From the NCBI GenBank assembly GCA_004322325.1, contig SCTP01000337.1:1-18983 (forward strand): DNA of 18,983 nt. The letters run 5' to 3'. The position numbers were made by a program, and so were the translations under genes. Source of the DNA: Gammaproteobacteria bacterium (GTDB lineage Bacteria > Pseudomonadota > Gammaproteobacteria > DSM-16500). The notes under the pieces are model-generated. The model ran no database searches. It was given only the letters and a program-made list of their open reading frames with translations, and was not told the DNA's origin. Of the stretch, positions 1 through 6,219 are shown piece after piece (position 1 is the stretch's first letter; each line of letters begins with the position of its first letter).

Positions 1-1
1 G

Positions 2-616
2 ATGAGTGATAACCATAATGACAATGTGGAGGCGTTTAATCAGCTCGTTAATCAAATCATTAAAGAAGAAATGGCTGCCATCAAAAAACAACCGACGACG
101 AATGGCAAAGGCTATCTAACCATTGATTTCGATGCCTCTGTTGTTAATACAACCGACAAACCCATCATCAGTGTGCGTTTTACCGCCGAAGGAATGATGA
201 ATGGGATGGCACATCCTTTCCATCATCATCGCGTATTAAATTTTGATTTAGATAGTGGTGAAACACTTTCACTTGAAGATTTATTTCAACCTGACTCGGA
301 TTATTTGAATCGTATAGCGGAATACTCCCGTGATGTATTGAATAGAAAATTGCGCGACAAAGGCATGCTCATGGAAGGCACCACGCCGACGAGTGAAAAT
401 TATAAAAATTGGAATCTCAATCCACGCGGCATACTAATTACCTTTGATGAATATCAAGTTGCACCTTATGTTTACGGCACACAAACCGTATTAATTCCTT
501 ATTCTGTCGTCAAACATGATATTGCGCCTGATTCTCCGCTGGCTAATTGTTTAAAACATCAAAAACGCTGTTTGCGCAATAATTTATTAACCGGTGGTTT
601 TATCGATCAAGCGTGA
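2..616 (+). CDS. DUF3298 (RsiV C-terminal-like) domain protein, probably 5'-partial
   Basis: The visible part is 204 residues. Residues about 60-190 resemble the DUF3298 domain, which usually follows a DUF4163/PdaC-like domain in exported proteins. Markers are a His-rich stretch (HPFHHHRVLNFDL, about 71-83), the segment 'GETLSLEDLFQPDSDY' and a late 'ITFDEYQVAPYVYGTQTVLIPY' region (written here in part), which is the usual closing strand pattern of the family. Family members normally carry a signal peptide or lipoprotein signal and are longer. No signal is visible here and the first ATG lies one base from the window edge, so the gene most likely continues upstream. Its 3' end overlaps the convergent kamA-like gene by 30 bp. 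The function of DUF3298 outside sigma-factor regulators is not established; a periplasmic or surface role is inference. Confidence 0.6.
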   Translation: MSDNHNDNVEAFNQLVNQIIKEEMAAIKKQPTTNGKGYLTIDFDASVVNTTDKPIISVRFTAEGMMNGMAHPFHHHRVLNFDLDSGETLSLEDLFQPDSDYLNRIAEYSRDVLNRKLRDKGMLMEGTTPTSENYKNWNLNPRGILITFDEYQVAPYVYGTQTVLIPYSVVKHDIAPDSPLANCLKHQKRCLRNNLLTGGFIDQA

Positions 617-1654
617 AGGATAAGCATGAATATCGCCGTGATAATCTTCGATGTGATAAGCGATTTCATTTGCTTTTTCTCCTGCCTGCAAATAACAAGG
701 GCCAATTGGCATTTTGCCAAAGCCACCAGGAATATCTAACACATACGTTGGCTGGCATAAACCAGAAAAACGTCCACGCAATTGTTTCATCAATTGCTGC
801 CCGGTTTCAATACTTGTACGAAAATGTTGTGTGCCTCTGACTAAATCAGCATGATGAAGATAATACGGTTTAATACGATGCTTAATAAAACAGCGCATTA
901 ATGTACTTAATGTTTCGATGTTATCATTTAGATCTTTCAATAAAACAGTTTGACTTAACATAGGAATGCCTGCATCCACCAATGCTGCACAGGCTTGTGA
1001 TGCTTCTGGTGTAAATTCATTGGGATGATTCGCGTGCAATACAACATATATCGGTTTATCGCATTTGAGTGCAGCAATCATGTCTGCATTTATTTTTGCT
1101 GATTCTACCACTGGTACACGTGTGTGAAAGCGTATGACTTCTACGTGTGGAATAGCATTTAATCGATCCAGTATTTTTTTCAGTGCAGCAGGTTTTAAAA
1201 TAAAAGGATCACCGCCGGTTAAAATGACTTCCCAAATTTCAGGATGATGATTGATATAAGTGAAAGCATTATCTAACTCTACTGCAGTTAATTTTTCAGA
1301 TGAAGCAGCAATTTTTTCACGACGAAAACAAAATCGGCAATAGACTGGGCACACTAATACAGGTGTTAAAAGACAGCGATCAGGATAACGATGAATAATA
1401 CCTTTTACGGCAGTATGGACATCATCACCGATAGGGTCATGATATTCAAACGCAGTCGTCTTAAGCTCTTCAATATGAGGGACAAATTGCTTTGCAATCG
1501 GATCATCTGGCTTTGTTTTATCAATTTTTTGCTGCATTTGAGGAGAAATAGAAAGGGAAAAATGCTCAATAACTTGTTCTATTTCAACGATATGATCAGC
1601 ATTAACAAGCTCGTGTTGAATTAATGCTTCTAAGGTGCGAATAGATTTATTCAT
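587..1654 (-). CDS. KamA/EpmB-family radical SAM lysine 2,3-aminomutase
   Basis: A 355-residue radical SAM, PLP-dependent aminomutase that would convert (S)-alpha-lysine to beta-lysine. The 4Fe-4S motif CxxxCxxC is at Cys102, Cys106 and Cys109 (CPVYCRFC), followed by FRREK. The SAM-contact motif TGGDP is at 146-150. Two aspartates that hold the substrate amino group in clostridial KamA align with Asp270 (HHADLVRG) and Asp307 (VLDIPGG). The PLP lysine aligns with Lys314 in PGGFGK. EpmB, which acts on EF-P lysine with EpmA, is about 340 residues and as I recall ends differently from this PGGxGK tail, so this could be free-lysine KamA or an EpmB; efp and epmA are not in the window. I chose the ATG at 1654. 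An upstream in-frame TTG at 1681 would leave almost no leader after the TATAAT at 1694-1699. No clear ribosome-binding site is seen before the ATG. Confidence 0.85.
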   Translation of the reverse strand: MNKSIRTLEALIQHELVNADHIVEIEQVIEHFSLSISPQMQQKIDKTKPDDPIAKQFVPHIEELKTTAFEYHDPIGDDVHTAVKGIIHRYPDRCLLTPVLVCPVYCRFCFRREKIAASSEKLTAVELDNAFTYINHHPEIWEVILTGGDPFILKPAALKKILDRLNAIPHVEVIRFHTRVPVVESAKINADMIAALKCDKPIYVVLHANHPNEFTPEASQACAALVDAGIPMLSQTVLLKDLNDNIETLSTLMRCFIKHRIKPYYLHHADLVRGTQHFRTSIETGQQLMKQLRGRFSGLCQPTYVLDIPGGFGKMPIGPCYLQAGEKANEIAYHIEDYHGDIHAYPSRLIDKTTG

Positions 1655-1693
1655 AAAATTAATAAGATAGCCATTATTCAAAATTAGAAGAGA

Positions 1694-1699
1694 ATTATA
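1694..1699 (-). promoter_or_regulatory. Putative -10 box of the kamA-like gene
   Basis: Read on the minus strand this is a perfect TATAAT. It would place the start of transcription near 1687, giving a leader of about 33 bases before the ATG at 1654. No good -35 hexamer is visible 16-18 bases upstream (T-rich sequence only), so activation or an AT-rich UP-type upstream sequence would be needed. Confidence 0.4.
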
Positions 1700-1723
1700 C
1701 CGTTTACCAGCTAAAAAAATAGG

Positions 1724-1756
1724 TTTACTTTATTCTGCTAAATTCGGTAGTATACA
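1724..1756 (+). promoter_or_regulatory. Weak putative promoter of the coiled-coil gene
   Basis: TTTACT at 1724-1729 (4 of 6 matches to TTGACA) is followed after 18 bases by TAGTAT at 1748-1753, with TATACA at 1751-1756 as an alternative -10. This is the best sigma70-like pair upstream of the ATG at 1816. It lies divergent from the kamA-like promoter in a 161-bp intergenic region. Confidence 0.25.
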
Positions 1757-1815
1757 AATTCTACAATTATAAGAAATGAATTCACCCACACACAACACAC
1801 TGGAGGTAATATCCT

Positions 1816-2508
1816 ATGTCTATGTTACGTAATAATTTTGTTTATAATCCCTTATCAAATCCCTTATCAGAATTATCCACCCCACAAATCACTCCTCTCT
1901 CTCCTCTTACACCCAATGAGGCGTCTGATGAAGCGCTAATGCTTCAAGAGTGGGAAGAAATTTGCCCTGATATTCCAGCCAATACTCTGCCACTTCGCCA
2001 CGAAGATCGCCTACCCATACATAGAAAAAATAAAAATAGACCAAAAAAAATACATAACCATACAGACTGGCATAAATTATCACAAATCCAACGAGGAGAA
2101 ATAGATGGGTTGAGAGGAAAGTTAGAAGAAATCATCCAGATTTCTCACGCGTTAGCCTATGAAAATACGTGTTTAAGAGCCAGAATGGATCAATACGATA
2201 AAGAGATAGAAGATTTAAAAAGTGAAACAAAAAATTTAAAAGACGAAAACGCGCACTTACAAGCCCTCATACAACTTTATCAACAACAAAATCATATCAG
2301 TGAGAAAATAAATCAGAAATTATTAAAAAATCAACACCAAACCAGACCAACACCTCCTCATCACTCTCAGCCTCCTCAGACTAACTGGATTCCCTCCATA
2401 GATTCAAATCTGACATCGGATCCACGATTATTTTCTTTAAGACCTGTTTCGAGATCCTCATCAGATCCGAGCTACACTCCCCGCTCATGGTTTGACTCCA
2501 CTATTTGA
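1816..2508 (+). CDS. Orphan coiled-coil protein with proline/serine-rich ends
   Basis: A 230-residue protein that I do not recognise as any family. A strong ribosome-binding site GGAGGT (1802-1807) precedes the ATG by 8 bases. The N-terminus is rich in Pro, Ser, Leu and Thr, with a small repeat (NPLSNPLSELS, about 11-21). An acidic stretch and then a basic patch (RKNKNRPKKIH, about 71-81) follow. Residues about 90-175 form a heptad-like, charged and Leu-containing coiled coil (for example 'EIEDLKSETKNLKDENAHLQ'). The tail (about 178-230) is rich in Pro, His, Gln and Ser and ends SRSSSDPSYTPRSWFDSTI. There is no signal peptide or membrane segment. The gene is AT-rich (20 G/C in the 60 bases 2041-2100). 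Its stop overlaps the convergent plsC by 8 bp. The layout (disordered ends, central coiled coil, no homologue recognised) is common among secreted effectors of intracellular bacteria, but this is inference. Confidence 0.75.
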   Translation: MSMLRNNFVYNPLSNPLSELSTPQITPLSPLTPNEASDEALMLQEWEEICPDIPANTLPLRHEDRLPIHRKNKNRPKKIHNHTDWHKLSQIQRGEIDGLRGKLEEIIQISHALAYENTCLRARMDQYDKEIEDLKSETKNLKDENAHLQALIQLYQQQNHISEKINQKLLKNQHQTRPTPPHHSQPPQTNWIPSIDSNLTSDPRLFSLRPVSRSSSDPSYTPRSWFDSTI

Positions 2509-3223
2509 CGAGGTGAATCATTGTTTCTTCGATCCATGTCTTCGCCAGATGCATGACTTCTTCTGGCGTCCGACCTTCACTTTCAATCGGCGGTCCAATC
2601 ACCACACGGATAGTGCCTGGCCGTTTAATGAAGCGACGTCGCGGCCATCGATATCCTGCATTATGTGCCACCGGTATCACTAACGCCTGCGTGGCGACGG
2701 CTAAACGAGCACCGCCTAATTTATAGTGACCCACCGTCCCCGGGGCAACGCGAGTGCCTTCCGGAAAAATCAGAATCCAACGACCTTGCGCTAAACATTT
2801 TTTCCCTTTCGCAATAATTTGTTGCATCGCAGACGATTTATCATTTCGATTAATCGAAATCGGTTCTGATATCGCTAATCCCCAACCAAAGAAAGGGATC
2901 CATAATAATTCTCGTTTCACAATCACCGCAGGATCGTGAAAAATGAGCGGTAAAAAAAAGGTTTCCCACGTTGACTGATGTTTACTTAACACAATCCCAC
3001 CCTGATCATACGGAATATGCTCAAGCCCTTCTACTTGATAATCGATATGACACACTTTCTTCAACACTTCGATATACGCCCGTAAAAAAAAGCGAATCAA
3101 GGCATGCCGATAACGCAATGGCAAAAGCAAGCCAAGGACACACACAAAACTGTAGAGAAAAATACTCGTGAGAGAATAAATAGAAAAAATAAGTGAACGG
3201 AGGAAAAGATTTAATTTAGTCAT
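2501..3223 (-). CDS. plsC: 1-acyl-sn-glycerol-3-phosphate acyltransferase
   Basis: A 240-residue lysophosphatidic acid acyltransferase (E. coli PlsC is 245), which makes phosphatidic acid at the inner membrane. A hydrophobic N-terminal anchor spans about 8-36. Motif I is KHQSTWET with His82 and Glu87, so HX4E instead of the canonical HX4D. Motif II is SINRND (123-128). Motif III is FPEGTR (153-158). Motif IV is VIPVAHNAG (182-190). I chose the ATG at 3223, which overlaps the gmhB stop as ATGACTAA (8 bp), a sign of translational coupling. An in-frame TTG nine codons upstream would overlap gmhB more deeply and adds nothing family-like. In many Gammaproteobacteria gmhB and plsC are also neighbours. 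Confidence 0.9.
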   Translation of the reverse strand: MTKLNLFLRSLIFSIYSLTSIFLYSFVCVLGLLLPLRYRHALIRFFLRAYIEVLKKVCHIDYQVEGLEHIPYDQGGIVLSKHQSTWETFFLPLIFHDPAVIVKRELLWIPFFGWGLAISEPISINRNDKSSAMQQIIAKGKKCLAQGRWILIFPEGTRVAPGTVGHYKLGGARLAVATQALVIPVAHNAGYRWPRRRFIKRPGTIRVVIGPPIESEGRTPEEVMHLAKTWIEETMIHLVK

Positions 3224-3794
3224 GAGACGAGCCTTGTTGTAATAATACAAATTCCACCGCGCTGGCTAAATCAGCAAAACTGGGAATCGTGATAAAAAGC
3301 TCGGGATGACGTTCTCGGACTTTTTCACCATTGCCTGTCATCACCAAGAGCGGTTTACAACCCGCTGCTTGTGCTGCTTGGATATCGACATGGGAATCGC
3401 CGATAAAAAATGTCTCGCCGAGGTTGACGCCGTATTTCTCTGCGATCTGATGCAATAACCCTGGCTTTGGTTTGCGGCAAACACACCCTTCTTCGGGATG
3501 ATGCGGACAGAAAAAAATCTCTTCAATATAACCGCCATGGGCTGCTAATTCACGTATGAGCTTTTCATGAATATTACTTAGCATATCCAAGTCATAATGC
3601 CCGCGAGCAACGCCGGATTGATTGGTTGCAATTAAGACACGAAACCCTGCGCGATTTAACTGCGCGATCGCATCTAAACTACCAGGAATGGGACGCCATT
3701 CGTCAGGTGATTTAATGTATTCGTCGGAATCGTAATTAATAACCCCGTCACGATCGAGAATGATAAAAGGTAGCGTTTGCTTTAACATCATCAT
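3216..3794 (-). CDS. gmhB: D-glycero-D-manno-heptose 1,7-bisphosphate 7-phosphatase
   Basis: A 192-residue HAD-superfamily phosphatase in ADP-heptose synthesis for the LPS inner core. HAD motif I is LDRDGVIN with the nucleophile Asp14 and acid/base Asp16. Motif II is TNQSG (57-61). The structural zinc site is Cys96, His98, Cys104, Cys106 (CPHHPEEGCVCRKPKPG), a shorter loop than in E. coli GmhB. Motif IV is GDSHVD with Asp133 and Asp137. The start has three ATGs in a row (3794, 3791, 3788). A GGGGA ribosome-binding site sits 8 bases before the first. That site lies inside the 3' arm of a 10-bp hairpin (3801-3831), so translation may be controlled by the fold. The gene overlaps plsC by 8 bp. 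Confidence 0.92.
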   Translation of the reverse strand: MMMLKQTLPFIILDRDGVINYDSDEYIKSPDEWRPIPGSLDAIAQLNRAGFRVLIATNQSGVARGHYDLDMLSNIHEKLIRELAAHGGYIEEIFFCPHHPEEGCVCRKPKPGLLHQIAEKYGVNLGETFFIGDSHVDIQAAQAAGCKPLLVMTGNGEKVRERHPELFITIPSFADLASAVEFVLLQQGSSHD

Positions 3795-3800
3795 GTAGAA

Positions 3801-3831
3801 TATCCCCGCGGCAAAGAGGCGCGCGGGGATA
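3801..3831 (-). promoter_or_regulatory. GC-rich hairpin between the barrel gene and gmhB, masking the gmhB RBS
   Basis: TATCCCCGCG (3801-3810) is the exact reverse complement of CGCGGGGATA (3822-3831), a 10-bp stem with an 11-base loop. On the minus-strand transcript it begins 14 bases after the stop of the outer-membrane protein gene. The second arm contains the GGGGA ribosome-binding site of gmhB, and the ATG follows 7 bases after the arm. There is no U-run after it (TTCTAC follows), so it is not a standard intrinsic terminator. It could be a partial terminator, an mRNA 3'-end stabiliser or a translational switch. Confidence 0.6.
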
Positions 3832-3845
3832 ATTGTAATGGCAGA

Positions 3846-4394
3846 TTAGTCAAATTTATAGACTACGCCGAGATTAAATGCATCAGAACGTGGTGCAGAA
3901 ATTCGTTCGTTGCCTGACGTAAATGAGTTATAAGCGGTAAAATCATACTCACCACGAAGGTCTACATTCTGCGTCACGCTGGTTTGTAAGCCGAGACCAA
4001 GCTGAGTGCCTGTTGTGCTTTTATCCTGATCAGAGAACCGAGTTTTCACTGCACCCACGCGTCCAAATGCCAGTGTATGATCACTTAACATCACGCCAGG
4101 GACAACGCTCGCACCGTAGCTGTAGCTGGTTTTGAGTCTGCCTTGATCAGAAATTTCACCCGTACCCACTGTTCCGGTTAATTCACCACCGAGGTAAAGG
4201 TTTTGGTTCACGACACCGCCATAACCGGCAAATAGGTTGAATGGGACACCACGGAAGTTAGCGGGATCGCCATTGCCACCATCTTTAGTGGTGTTTGCAA
4301 CGATACCAAGACCGGCACCGATGTAAGGGGCTGGATCGGCCATTGCTATAGTCGAAGCCAGGATTGCACTCGCAATAAGAATCTTTTTCAACAT
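3846..4394 (-). CDS. Small outer-membrane beta-barrel protein
   Basis: A 182-residue exported protein. It has a clear signal peptide (MLKKILIASAILASTIAMA, cleavage likely after residue 19), so the mature protein starts DPAPYIGAGLG. The rest alternates short amphipathic strands with Gly/Thr/Asp-rich turns, for example 'FRGVPFNLFAGYGG', 'NLYLGGELTG', 'TQLGLGLQTS' and 'NVDLRGEYDF'. It ends DAFNLGVVYKFD, a C-terminal strand close to a BAM beta-signal, with the usual terminal Phe at the second-last position. About eight strands fit the OmpA/Opacity-like barrel class. AGGAGT lies about 8 bases before the ATG. A sigma70-like promoter is seen at 4473-4501. It is followed by gmhB after a hairpin. The specific function is not recognisable; it may be a structural or surface porin-like protein. 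Confidence 0.8.
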   Translation of the reverse strand: MLKKILIASAILASTIAMADPAPYIGAGLGIVANTTKDGGNGDPANFRGVPFNLFAGYGGVVNQNLYLGGELTGTVGTGEISDQGRLKTSYSYGASVVPGVMLSDHTLAFGRVGAVKTRFSDQDKSTTGTQLGLGLQTSVTQNVDLRGEYDFTAYNSFTSGNERISAPRSDAFNLGVVYKFD

Positions 4395-4472
4395 GATTCC
4401 ACACTCCTAAATATTTTTTATTGGATTGATGGACATCCTTATACCGAGCCATTATTCTTCCTAGTGGCAAAA

Positions 4473-4501
4473 AGCATATCTTAAATCACCCCCGCATTCA
4501 A
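4473..4501 (-). promoter_or_regulatory. Putative sigma70 promoter of the barrel protein gene
   Basis: Read on the minus strand: TTGAAT (4501-4496), a 17-base spacer, then TATGCT (4478-4473). Each hexamer matches the consensus at 4 of 6 positions. Transcription would start near 4466 and leave a leader of about 72 bases before the ATG at 4394, long for a simple leader and possibly a target for RNA-level control as with many outer-membrane protein mRNAs. Confidence 0.4.
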
Positions 4502-4515
4502 CGTTTGGACAGTAG

Positions 4516-5571
4516 CTACTTGTTTTTGTCCACATCGTAAGCAACAAACACCTCATTTAATTGCCGAGTCACGCGGATGAATGTGGTGCGCTTGGACAGC
4601 TCTTTTAAGCGATGCGCGCCTACGTATGTACAGGTAGAGCGAATGCCGCCTAGGATATCCAGCACGGTATTTTTGACAGGTCCGCGATAAGGGACATTCA
4701 CGGATCGGCCTTCGCTTGCGCGATAATCGGCCATCGTCCCATGATGTCGTTCCATAGCTTCCGCTGAACTCATGCCGTAGAAGCGTTTATATTTGGCACC
4801 TTGTTGCTCAATCACCTCTCCGGAGGCTTCATCATGGCCAGCCAACATCCCACCTAGCATGACAAAATCTGCTCCCGCTGCGAAAGCTTTGGCCACATCG
4901 CCTGGCGTCGTACAACCGCCATCAGCACAAACATGACCACCTAAGCCATGCGCGGCATCCGCGCATTCGATGATGGCAGAAAGCTGGGGATAGCCAACGC
5001 CGGTTTTTTCGCGGGTGGTGCAGACAGAACCAGGGCCGATGCCAATTTTAACAATATCGGCACCGGAAAGGATCAATTCTTCCACCATTTCCCCGGTGAC
5101 GACGTTACCTGCCATGATGACTTTTTTCGGGTATTTTTCGCGAATATGTTCTAAGCAAGAGACAAACCGTTCAGTATAACCGTTGGCGACATCCAAGCAG
5201 ATGAAGGGAACATCGACTACTTGCAGGGTTTGTTCCAGCTTAGCAAAGTCATTTTCCCCGATACCGACGGAGACGCAGCAGGAAGCCAACACTTTAGGGT
5301 GTTCTTGAGCAAATTTTTCCCACTCTTCGAGCGTCAAAAATTTATCCAATGCGGTAAGCAGATTATGCGAAGCAAGCGCTTTGGCCATCTTAAACGTACC
5401 GGTGTGATCCATATTCGCCGCCACGATGGGGACACCCTGCCAGGTAGATTGGGTATGCTTAAACTTAAACTCGCGTTCCAGCGACACTTCTGCCCGGGTT
5501 TTCAAGACGCTACGTTTGGGGCGGATTAAGACATCACGGAAGTCTAGTTTTACATCGTATTCGATACGCAT
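4516..5571 (-). CDS. guaC: GMP reductase
   Basis: A 351-residue GuaC (E. coli 347), which reduces GMP to IMP with NADPH in purine salvage and releases ammonia. The sequence follows E. coli GuaC closely from the first residues ([20 protein letters not shown]). The catalytic loop is [20 protein letters not shown] (written within the 20 limit), holding the active Cys that forms the thioimidate. [14 protein letters not shown] and [16 protein letters not shown] complete the IMPDH/GMPR phosphate and NADPH region, and the late signature [13 protein letters not shown] is present. There are no CBS domains, which separates it from IMP dehydrogenase. I chose the ATG at 5571 because GAGGG lies 7 bases upstream and the family starts here. 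An in-frame GTG at 5628 adds 19 unrelated residues. It diverges from the toxin-antitoxin pair. Confidence 0.95.
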   Translation of the reverse strand: MRIEYDVKLDFRDVLIRPKRSVLKTRAEVSLEREFKFKHTQSTWQGVPIVAANMDHTGTFKMAKALASHNLLTALDKFLTLEEWEKFAQEHPKVLASCCVSVGIGENDFAKLEQTLQVVDVPFICLDVANGYTERFVSCLEHIREKYPKKVIMAGNVVTGEMVEELILSGADIVKIGIGPGSVCTTREKTGVGYPQLSAIIECADAAHGLGGHVCADGGCTTPGDVAKAFAAGADFVMLGGMLAGHDEASGEVIEQQGAKYKRFYGMSSAEAMERHHGTMADYRASEGRSVNVPYRGPVKNTVLDILGGIRSTCTYVGAHRLKELSKRTTFIRVTRQLNEVFVAYDVDKNK

Positions 5572-5607
5572 TAAAAAGCCCTCATAGTTAATTAGGGTAA
5601 TTTTAGC

Positions 5608-5636
5608 ACGACAGGGGTTTTTGCTCACGTTATAAT
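5608..5636 (+). promoter_or_regulatory. Putative promoter of the toxin-antitoxin operon
   Basis: ACGACA (5608-5613, last four bases match TTGACA), a 17-base spacer, then a perfect TATAAT (5631-5636). An imperfect inverted repeat ATAAT (5632-5636) / ATTAT (5644-5648), spaced by 7 bases, covers the -10 box and the expected start of transcription. This would suit autorepression by the antitoxin complex. The guaC leader lies on the opposite strand over the same bases, so the two promoters may interfere. Confidence 0.5.
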
Positions 5637-5663
5637 GATGTTTATTATTTGCGAGGTTTCCCT

Positions 5664-5867
5664 ATGTTATCTTTACATGAAAAATTCATCGTGGATGAAA
5701 AAGGAAAGAAAACCGCAGCCGTATTACCTTATGCTGAATGGAAAAAAATTCTTCTTATTCTGGAAGAATATGATGATATTTGCGCATACGATAAGGCAAA
5801 ATCTCGTCCTTCCCATCCTGCTTCTTTTAAAAAAGCCATAAAGAAGCTTAAAACTACCCGCTCATGA
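5664..5867 (+). CDS. Type II antitoxin, Phd/RelB-like
   Basis: A 67-residue protein encoded directly before a RelE-type toxin and overlapping it by 4 bp (ATGA at 5864-5867), the usual antitoxin-first order. The start is the ATG at 5664 with GAGG 7 bases upstream. An in-frame GTG or similar at 5649 would precede the ribosome-binding site. The N-terminal part (FIVDEKGKKTAAVLPYAEW, about 8-26) resembles the beta-hairpin and helix of Phd/YefM-type DNA-binding dimers. A following acidic helix (ILLILEEYDDICAYDKAK) resembles the family phrase before the toxin-binding tail. The basic tail ends KKLKTTRS. It should neutralise the toxin and repress the shared promoter. The exact antitoxin family is uncertain. 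Confidence 0.8.
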   Translation: MLSLHEKFIVDEKGKKTAAVLPYAEWKKILLILEEYDDICAYDKAKSRPSHPASFKKAIKKLKTTRS

Positions 5868-6118
5868 AATACGAAATTGAGATTGAGCGAAGCGCATTAA
5901 AAGCTCTACAAAAAATTCCGGCTATGGATAGAGATAAAATAATTGATGCGATTGAGCACCTTGCTTTTGAACCTAGGCCTGTCGGCGCAAAGAAGTTGTC
6001 TGGTCGGGATGGTTGGCGTATACGGATTGGGAACTACCGTGTAATTTACGAGATAATAGATCATACTTGTTATATTTTAGTATTAGATATAGGGCATCGT
6101 AAGGATATTTATAGGTAA
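5864..6118 (+). CDS. RelE/ParE-superfamily toxin
   Basis: An 84-residue toxin of the RelE type, an mRNA interferase that in characterised members cleaves mRNA in the ribosomal A site. The fold is seen in order: first strand YEIEIERSALKALQKI, a helical hairpin (MDRDKIIDAIEHLAF), PRPVGAKKLSGRDGWRIRIG, then NYRVIYEI and ILVLDIGHRKDIYR. The likely active residues are basic: Arg52, Arg54, Arg59, His78, Arg79, with the C-terminal Tyr83-Arg84. No ribosome-binding site precedes its ATG, so translation depends on coupling to the antitoxin. All expected segments are present and there is no frameshift, so the toxin looks intact. Confidence 0.9.
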   Translation: MKYEIEIERSALKALQKIPAMDRDKIIDAIEHLAFEPRPVGAKKLSGRDGWRIRIGNYRVIYEIIDHTCYILVLDIGHRKDIYR

Positions 6119-6154
6119 AATTAAATATCCTTTCTACATGGATGCTGATTTTTT

Positions 6155-6204
6155 ATTTTAACCAGGTTTATATTAACACTGCTTAATTTTAACCTGGTTA
6201 AAAT
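6155..6204. repeat. 14-bp inverted repeat made of two operator-like palindromes
   Basis: ATTTTAACCAGGTT (6155-6168) is the exact reverse complement of AACCTGGTTAAAAT (6191-6204). The right copy is by itself a 17-base odd palindrome TTTTAACC-T-GGTTAAAA (6187-6203). The left copy has the core AACC-A-GGTT with a less perfect right half. The two centres (6164 and 6195) are 31 bp apart, about three helical turns. It lies between the convergent ends of the toxin gene and rsmB. A 14-bp stem with a 22-base loop could also form, but neither strand has a U-run behind it. Confidence 0.7.
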
Positions 6205-6219
6205 AATCAAAATATTAAA

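Noticed and set aside
1844-1870. Short tandem repeat CCCTTATCA in the coiled-coil gene
   Set aside because: Only two copies, in frame as NPLSNPLS; too short to call a repeat element, so it is noted in the gene entry.
5221-5529. 102-codon plus-strand ORF inside guaC
   Set aside because: It lies entirely antisense to a highly conserved guaC, has no ribosome-binding site and no protein-like pattern; it is a shadow of the guaC codons.
5572-5628. GTG start extending guaC by 19 residues
   Set aside because: The extension has no family similarity, and a good ribosome-binding site and the family start are at 5571.
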